Below are positions 7,906 to 12,571 of a stretch of 12,571 nt of DNA, in pieces. The stretch is from positions 1-12,571 of the forward strand of contig JAWQFJ010016789.1 of NCBI GenBank assembly GCA_034096865.1, given 5' to 3'. The stretch's first letter is position 1. Each line of letters starts with the position of its first letter. The DNA comes from Theodoxus fluviatilis (Eukaryota > Mollusca > Gastropoda > Cycloneritida > Neritidae). Below the pieces are notes generated by a model. That model did not search any database. It was not told the DNA's origin and saw only the letters and a list, made by a program, of their open reading frames with translations. The translations under genes were made by a program, and so were the position numbers.

Positions 7906-8384
7906 CGCCTCCACCACCCCTCCTCCCTCTCCCCCCTCCCTCCCTACAACTCCCATTCTCCTCCTCCGCTCTCCCTACCTCTCCTCCACCTACCTTCCTC
8001 CTCCCTCCCTTCCACCCCCCCCCATCCTCCTCTTCCTACCTCCCCTTCCTCCTCTCCTGCTCCTCCTCCTCCTAGCCCCCTTTTTTCTTTTTTTTTTTTT
8101 ATCTCCCCTTGTTTTCTTTTTCTCTTTTTTCTTCTTTTTTTTATTCCACCTTTTTTTTTTCTCTTTTTTTTTTTATTTTTCCGTCTTTTTTTTTCTCCTC
8201 CCCTCCTCCTCCACTTTCCTCCTCTCCTTCTCCTCTTCTGTTCATCATTTTTTCCCTGCTCCCTCCCGCTCTTCCTCAGTATTTCTGCTTACTTCCTCTT
8301 TTTTTTTTTGTTTTCTTCTTTTTTTTTTTTTCAGTTTTTTTTCTTTTTTTTTTTTTTTCTTTTTTCTTATTCTCCCAATATAAT
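7906..8384. repeat. Pyrimidine-rich tract grading from CCT/CTCC to poly-T
   Basis: Nearly all C and T on the + strand. It holds CTCC/CCT repeats to about 8075, several T runs of 8-13 between 8084 and 8190, a second CCTC patch to 8280, and T runs at 8300-8370. It lies directly upstream of the exon 2 acceptor. The closest pyrimidine tract to that acceptor is short (GCTTTTCAG). Confidence 0.85.
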
Positions 8385-8416
8385 CATAATTAGTCGGGGT
8401 TTGTGTTGCTTTTCAG

Positions 8417-8774
8417 CAGTCAGTAGACGCGAGTGCATTTTACAAAGGCTGGCCAACCTGGCTATGTAGGAAGTGTGACCCAGGCCAGTACATGCAGATT
8501 CATTGTCAGGTGAATCATACCCAGTCAAAGTGCACCTCATGCCCTCCTGGCACCTTCAATCCTACTTTAACCAGTGCCCGAAGGTGCAGACAATGCACAG
8601 ATTGCACCAATAGCAATGCGGAGACTGTGGCAAGATGCACTGCCACATCAAACGCTGAGTGCAGGTGCCCAGATGGCTACGGGCACCTTTCCTTTGATGA
8701 CACTGGCCATGGCCACGACTGTGTGGAGTGTGCTGCCAGAGGAAAGATGATCTCCGTCTTGATAAAAGACAAAG
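8417..8774 (+). CDS. TNF receptor superfamily-like ectodomain exon (CRD1-CRD3)
   Basis: Acceptor TTTTCAG precedes 8417 and donor GTGAGA follows 8774. The exon adds 119 codons plus one base: start phase 0, end phase 1. Numbering from ATG 5246 it holds residues 38-156. Cysteines are at 54, 57, 67, 76, 79, 94, 97, 100, 111, 119, 121, 139 and 142. C-x2-C-DPGQY-C-x8-C-x2-C (54-79) matches the second half of a TNFR CRD1. CPPGTF with C94-x2-C97-x2-C100, then C111 and C119 (79-119), is a textbook second module. CPDGY at 121 begins a third. Residue 53 is Leu where many family members have a Cys pair. N70-H-T is a glycosylation sequon. Such ectodomains bind TNF-family ligands outside the cell. Subfamily assignment is not possible without the intracellular part. 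Confidence 0.9.
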
Positions 8775-9504
8775 GTGAGAAGTATTCTTTTGTGCTCTTT
8801 GTTGTAGCCATTAAGAGAACATTTGTTTTGTAAGGTAGGGTCAGCTGACTTCTACGTCATCTGGAACAAGTTTGAAAATTTCGCACTGTCCTGAATTTCT
8901 TATCTGTTAGGTTTGGATGTTTCTTCTTCAGGAGCCAAACAGTTTCAGACAATCTTTGATTCTTGGTTTATTGCTTGCTGCATAATACTAGTTTGCTGTA
9001 GATCATTAGCAATAAACAACAGATCTGAACAGGCAGCCCCATAGCTCCAAACATGGGAGCGGTCTGTGTTGTAGAGAGAACAGATGCACTTGATGTCTGC
9101 TTCCCTTGGATATGGATTGCTAAGCCTTTGTTGCACTCTACATAGAATGCTTATAAAAAAATTTCAAGCAGTTTCTGTTAAAAGCTAACAGTTTATACGA
9201 AAATCTCACCAAAGGAATGGACAGAGACAGTGTCACAGGGGTTAAGCTAAAAACAGTAGCAGCCATATGATGGCCTTCCTTTTTGTAGGATAAGTACTGG
9301 ATTGCATATATGTATATACTTACATGCAAACCTACATCAATCAGTTACACAGGTACATGCACACACAAATGCATTTATGCACACAGACTTGTTCACAAAG
9401 GCATGCATACTCACATACATGTACATACACAAATACATGCATGTACATGGTCATGTTCTTGGAATATATGTGCACAGCTACACATGCACACAAACCGGGA
9501 TGCA

Positions 9505-9590
9505 TGCTATGACTTGCTCACTTAACTGAAAGGTTGCAGGTTCAGTCCCTGCCTGTGGTCCCACTTTTTTCCTGTCTCGCCCACACAGGA
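9505..9590 (+). repeat. tRNA-derived SINE fragment with T-arm
   Basis: GCAGG-TTCAGTC-CCTGC at 9536-9552 forms a perfect 5-bp stem with a 7-nt loop, the geometry of a tRNA T-arm. The box B-like string GGTTCAGTCCC is close to the polymerase III consensus. Preceding sequence (GCTCACTTAACTGAAAGGTT, 9516-9535) resembles the anticodon-side region of tRNA-like SINEs. No convincing box A or acceptor stem is seen, so this is a fragment rather than a functional tRNA. Confidence 0.45.
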
Positions 9591-9679
9591 CTTCAGCTCT
9601 CTGTTAAACCTGCATGAACATGGGCATGTTTGTGCATGTGTGTACACGTATACACCTGCACACACTCAGGGATGCATGC

Positions 9680-9845
9680 ATTAACTCACTCACTTACTTA
9701 TTTACTCACTCCCTCACTCACTTCCTTGCTTGCTCACCCACTCATACACTTGGTACTAGGTCATTTACTTGCTCACTCACTCTTTCACTCACTCACTCGC
9801 ACGCTCGCTCACTCACTCACTTACTCACTTGTTCACTCACTCAGA
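9680..9845. repeat. Degenerate (ACTC)n array
   Basis: Imperfect ACTC/ACTT/GCTC tetranucleotides run almost up to the exon 3 acceptor (about 40 bp away). The 81- and 118-codon frames that cross it are mostly repeat translation; only the downstream exon in the receptor frame is real. Confidence 0.88.
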
Positions 9846-9884
9846 GCCAGCAGCTGTAACATATTAAAATTGACTTTTCCACAG

Positions 9885-10040
9885 ATGAGAGAAGCTGCAT
9901 CCTTCCATGCCCTGACTTCCAGTTCTACAATGAGGTGGCAGCAGAGTGCAAGCAGTGCACAGACTGCGAGGCATCCGGCAACGTGACCATCCATCGCTGC
10001 ACCTTCACTGCTGATACCGTCTGTGAACGTCCTCCCCCTG
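9885..10040 (+). CDS. TNF receptor superfamily-like ectodomain exon (CRD3 end-CRD4)
   Basis: Acceptor CCACAG precedes 9885 and donor GTGGGT follows 10040. The 156-nt exon is symmetric (phase 1-1), and its first two bases complete Asp157 with the last base of exon 8417-8774. It encodes residues 157-208. Cys161 and Cys165 finish the preceding module. CPDFQFYN...C178-x2-C181-x2-C184...C195-TFTADTVC203 is a complete TNFR module; C195-x7-C203 with ADTVC is highly typical. N189-V-T is a glycosylation sequon. The exon ends in a proline run (206-208). No membrane segment follows in the window, so further exons for the juxtamembrane, transmembrane and cytoplasmic parts must lie to the right. The length seen so far, about 208 residues, would be normal for a TNFR ectodomain. 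Confidence 0.9.
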
Positions 10041-10104
10041 GTGGGTTCAGTATATGCAGTGATCAAGCTCTCTTCACACAGTACCGGAGCCACTTGATGC
10101 CGCG

Positions 10105-10140
<36 letters not shown>
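10105..10140. repeat. 36-base poly-C homopolymer
   Basis: An uninterrupted C run 64 bp downstream of the exon 3 donor, followed by G-rich sequence at 10183-10200. Long perfect C runs can form i-motif or G-quadruplex structures on the respective strands, and their exact length is unreliable in many assemblies. Confidence 0.95.
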
Positions 10141-10142
<2 letters not shown>

Positions 10143-10212
10143 CTGCTATCGGATAGCTTTGGGTAGCTTTGAGTAGCTCATCAAGGGGGGTGGGGTGGGG
10201 GTCATAGGGAAT

Positions 10213-10754
10213 AGGGTCAGATCAATGAAACCGAAGCTTACCATCAAACCATCCAGGGAGATTAAGTCCAATCCACATGCAGCAAAATGCTGGTTGCCAA
10301 ATCCCTTGTCCCACTCCCAAGAAACGTACATCTCTTCAGTAACCTACCTTTCCAAGAGAGAAACCTACACCCAGTCCACACTCACCGTTTCTCCTGGCTA
10401 GAGAATCCTCTGTGAAGCATGACATCCATATGGAAGCTGCTCAGAAAATTACATCCCTCTCAAACAACACTATCCAGTATCTGCTTGACCCTTCTCACCT
10501 CCACCCACCATCCCCATCTCTAGCTGCTGGGCTTTGGAGGCTCACTCCAGGGGGCTCAGCCAGGGGATGCCCCAAGCAGCCAGAGAGGCCACCAGACGGC
10601 ACTGGAATCGGCTCAGATCATTCAGATCCAAGTGTGTTCAAACCACCCTGGAAGACCAAGCCCAACCCTCATGCACCAACAAAGTGGTCTGCACACACAT
10701 CCACCAGTCAGACAGAAATATCAGCACCTAGCACTCACTGTTTCTTCTGGTGAG
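10213..10754 (+). repeat. Pair of diverged direct-repeat blocks
   Basis: Block A (10213-10402) and block B (10610-10754) both begin with TCAGATCA and continue with a CAAACCA-CC-GG-A segment and a CCAA-CC-CATGCA segment. Both end CACTCAC-GTTTCT-CTGG. Translated, both contain a pattern K-P-x4-K-x-N-P-H-A-x3-W, but in different frames, so neither is supported as coding. The second block runs directly into the SINE-like repeat at 10755. Confidence 0.4.
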
Positions 10755-10960
10755 GCCCCCTGTGAGTTGGGGGTCAGAATAGGCCCCCCATGTCTCCCTA
10801 CGTGATTTGTAAGAGGTGAATAGATAGGGACATCATGACTTGATTTGCATTCACTCGGAATTATTTTAGAGATTTTAATGCTTTAATGGCCTTACATAGC
10901 CTACAAAGGCTGATGGGCCATAAAACTCCATTCGTCCATTCATTCATCCATCCATCTATC
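10755..10960 (+). repeat. SINE-like repeat, copy with 3' hairpin
   Basis: Head block CCCCCTGTGAGTTGGGGGTC...ATGTCTCCCTACGTGATTTGTAAGAGG and tail block AATGGCCTTACATAGCCTAC...GGGCCATAAAAC match the copy at 11391-11583. The tail can fold by pairing ATGGCC with GGCCAT and AGCCT with AGGCT. It is followed by a short ATTC/ATCC microsatellite, as expected of a retroposed 3' end. No protein is encoded. Confidence 0.7.
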
Positions 10961-11390
10961 TTCTGGTGAGACATTCTTCTTGTCAAAGTTGAATTTTGCC
11001 AGAAACCCTTCCACAAATGACAGTTGATGTCACATTAGTTTGTAGCATATTACACTACCAAAACATTTGTCAAATTCTCTTCCTTTTCTTTTCCCTCCCA
11101 ACAACACACACACCCCCTCCCCCCAATTCCTCTCACAGCCTCTTTTCTCTAACACTACAAGAATATTGGTTGGTCATCCTTCCCTCCCTCTTCTCCCCCC
11201 CACCCCCCACAACCCCACATCACACACACTCACACACCCCTTCTGGGAAAACTTTTCCAGATTTGGCTCTCTCAGAGATTCTTGAATTTAGTTGAAAAAC
11301 CAAAAGCTTCTGATACAGCTACAGTTACCAGAATGACAATGGGGTTGACACAGGGCTTAAAACTTTTCTCCCAGCCTTCCTTCCCTTGTC

Positions 11391-11583
11391 TCCCCCTGTG
11401 GGTTCGGGGTAAGAATTGACCCACCGCGTCTCCCTACGCGATTCGTAAGAGGCGAATACCTGGGGACACCGTGACTTGATCGGCTATTACTCTAAACTGT
11501 TCTAGTGATTTTCGTGCTTAATGGCCTTACATAACCTACAAAGGATTATAGGCCATAAAACACTACCCATCCATTCATCCATA
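11391..11583 (+). repeat. SINE-like repeat, most complete copy
   Basis: About 190 bp, from CCCCCTGTGGGTTCGGGGT through CTCCCTACGCGATTCGTAAG to the tail TTAATGGCCTTACATAACCT...GGCCATAAAAC and a CCATCCATTCATCC tail. GGGTTCGGGG is loosely like a polymerase III box B. It shares head, middle and tail with 10755-10960 in the same order and orientation. I do not recognise a named family. Confidence 0.7.
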
Positions 11584-11760
11584 CTTCCCTTGCCATACCA
11601 TTACAACAACAAGATGCATAGACAGTCAGTCTGGTGCTGTTGCTGATTTAAAGTGTTGATTAGGGGGAAAAAACAGTTGTGGTTAAGGTAAAAATGAAGA
11701 AAAAAAGGTCAATTGGTAGGCCTGACTCTTTTATTAAAGAGGAGGCTAGATTGAGACTGC

Positions 11761-11762
<2 letters not shown>

Positions 11763-11803
<41 letters not shown>

Positions 11804-11838
11804 TGTGTGTCTGTGTGTGTGTGTGTGTCTGTGTGTGT
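11763..11838. repeat. (GT)n microsatellite
   Basis: About 37 GT units with a few TCTG interruptions toward the end. The minus-strand Thr/His frame is repeat translation. Confidence 0.95.
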
Positions 11839-12294
11839 GAAGAAATGTCATGTATACAGTAGATTCATCTGAACATAAATCAAACTTTATCTTTTTTGAA
11901 AATTTTTATTTTTATATGAATAGTGCACATAGAGAAGATGGGACAACAAAGAGTTTGTTGTTTACCTGCAATTTCTTTCTTTCTTTCTTTAAAAAAAGTT
12001 TAGGGTCACCAGGAGAAAAATGGGTCAGTAGACATCTTTTTTTAATAGGTTGGCTTTATCATTGATTGTTCATGTCTGTTTATTTTTGCCTTTTTTTAAA
12101 ACAATGTCTTTCATGTGTCTCTCTCCTACTTTTTAAAGTTCCACCTGATTTTGATGTATGACTATGAGACACTTGCATTGATGCTCTGCTGCTTCACCTG
12201 TTAATAGTCATATGAGATCTCACACCTGGACTGTAACTAAATCCTGTGTTAAGCCGGATGCTGATTGGTTGGCTAAAATAGATGTGTGCCACTC

Positions 12295-12340
12295 AGCTAT
12301 ATGATACCAAAGATGTCTTTGGTGATACTATTGTATAGCT
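12295..12340. repeat. Palindromic hairpin
   Basis: ACCAAAGA-TG-TCTTTGGT (12306-12323) is a perfect 8-bp stem with a 2-nt centre. It is extended by AGCTATA (12295-12301) pairing with TATAGCT (12334-12340) across unpaired bases. Two nearby GCTGATTGG strings (12259-12267 and 12366-12374) flank it at similar distances. It may be a small element or a structured RNA segment; function unknown. Confidence 0.45.
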
Positions 12341-12571
12341 AAATTGTACGTATTTTTTAATTTTTGCTGATTGGCTGTTGAGAAATTCAGTGCCACAGAA
12401 ATTTTAGACACTACAGTTCTTCATGCTCACAGTTTGCAAGAAAATAAAATCTACTGAAGAATATGTCTCAGTCTGAAATAAAGATAGGTCAGTATCTAAA
12501 CGCAATGCACAAGGATACAGCGGGTCCTGTTTATAGATAACCCAAGGAGTACTCTATCATAGGAGATGCAC

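Larger units (their letters stand above)
5357..8416 (+). other. Intron 1 of TNF receptor-like gene
   Basis: The 3060-bp intron runs from GTAAGT (5357) to the acceptor TTGCTTTTCAG (AG 8415-8416). It is dominated by simple sequence: GAT repeats, a very long TCTG tetranucleotide array, GT runs, poly-C, CCCT arrays and poly-T. A reverse SINE-like fragment (5615-5674) and a poly-C-interrupted copy (7620-7905) are present. The interval 6900-7380 is ordinary AT-rich sequence without a supported exon. A check for cryptic exons near 5418 failed because the phase-0 frame hits a stop at once. Confidence 0.65.
8775..9884 (+). other. Intron 2 of TNF receptor-like gene
   Basis: The 1110-bp intron runs from GTGAGA (8775) to ACTTTTCCACAG (AG 9883-9884), with phase-1 junctions. 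Read through without splicing, the receptor frame stays open for 19 codons to TAA at 8831-8833. The segment 8834-9300 is ordinary non-coding sequence. 9340-9520 is ACAT/CACA-rich, a tRNA-like T-arm lies at 9536-9552, and a degenerate ACTC array fills 9680-9845. Confidence 0.85.
10041..12571 (+). other. Downstream intron or flank, no further exon recognised
   Basis: I searched for a phase-1 exon that would continue the cysteine pattern, a hydrophobic membrane segment or a death domain, and found none. The stretch holds a poly-C run, a diverged duplicated block (10213-10402 and 10610-10754), two SINE-like copies, AT-rich single-copy-looking sequence, a GT microsatellite and a hairpin near 12295. 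Two AATAAA strings near 12444 and 12475 could be polyadenylation signals for an unseen transcript, but no coding end precedes them. Confidence 0.55.

Noticed and set aside
7391..8393. Pro/Ser-rich, Gly-rich and Phe-rich frames
   Set aside because: Composition is dictated by CCCT, poly-C and poly-T tracts. They lie in intron 1 and have no recognisable domain.
9505..9590. Functional tRNA gene
   Set aside because: Only the T-arm and box B-like region are clear. No acceptor stem or convincing box A is present, so a SINE-derived fragment fits better.
10041..10156. Extension of the receptor frame past exon 3 into a proline run and stop
   Set aside because: A good donor (GTGGGT) ends the exon at 10040. 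The extension is a translation of the poly-C run and lacks any TNFR feature.
12440..12480. AATAAA strings as the polyadenylation signal of the TNFR-like gene
   Set aside because: No transmembrane segment, intracellular part or stop codon of the spliced frame precedes them. AATAAA is expected by chance in AT-rich DNA.

Overview
The window looks like nuclear DNA of a metazoan, most likely a mollusc or another lophotrochozoan. It has spliced coding exons with GT/AG introns and very heavy microsatellite and homopolymer content: (GA)n, (TCTG)n, (GAT)n, (GT)n, (CCCT)n, poly-C and poly-T. It also has dispersed SINE-like repeats, and no bacterial-style packed ORFs. The taxon is an inference from repeat style and gene type; no single element proves it.

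One protein-coding gene can be supported, on the + strand. It is the 5' part of a tumour necrosis factor receptor superfamily (TNFRSF)-like gene. Three exons join in consistent phase: 5230-5356 (ATG at 5246, signal peptide, ends in phase 0), 8417-8774 (starts in phase 0, ends in phase 1) and 9885-10040 (phase 1 to phase 1). Together they encode 208 complete codons: a signal peptide, a short linker with an RSKR site, and about four TNFR cysteine-rich modules. No transmembrane segment, death domain or stop of the spliced frame is present, so the 3' half of the gene must lie beyond 12571.

Layout. 1-213 is a GA microsatellite. 229-715 is an old dispersed repeat with four CRE-like TGACGTC boxes spaced exactly 100 bp, ending in an (ACAG)/(AC) tail. 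719-2405 is a nested foldback structure: 262-bp inverted arms (738-999 and 2123-2384, about 98% identical) enclose a second pair of inverted minisatellite arrays. 2430-3900 and 4030-5229 are mostly non-coding, with short palindromes, a (GGT)(GAT) microsatellite and a weak promoter-like stretch near 4500-4665. Intron 1 (5357-8416) is almost entirely simple sequence. Intron 2 (8775-9884) holds a tRNA-derived fragment and an (ACTC)n tract. 10041-12571 is intronic or intergenic, with a 36-base poly-C run, two good copies of a roughly 190-bp SINE-like repeat, a GT microsatellite and a terminal hairpin.

The longest open frames, including one of 394 codons at 5731-6915, are read-through of tetranucleotide or trinucleotide repeats and are not genes. 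The most notable non-genic structures are the nested foldback, the five-copy SINE-like family with a 3' hairpin, and three long poly-C tracts on the coding strand of one gene.
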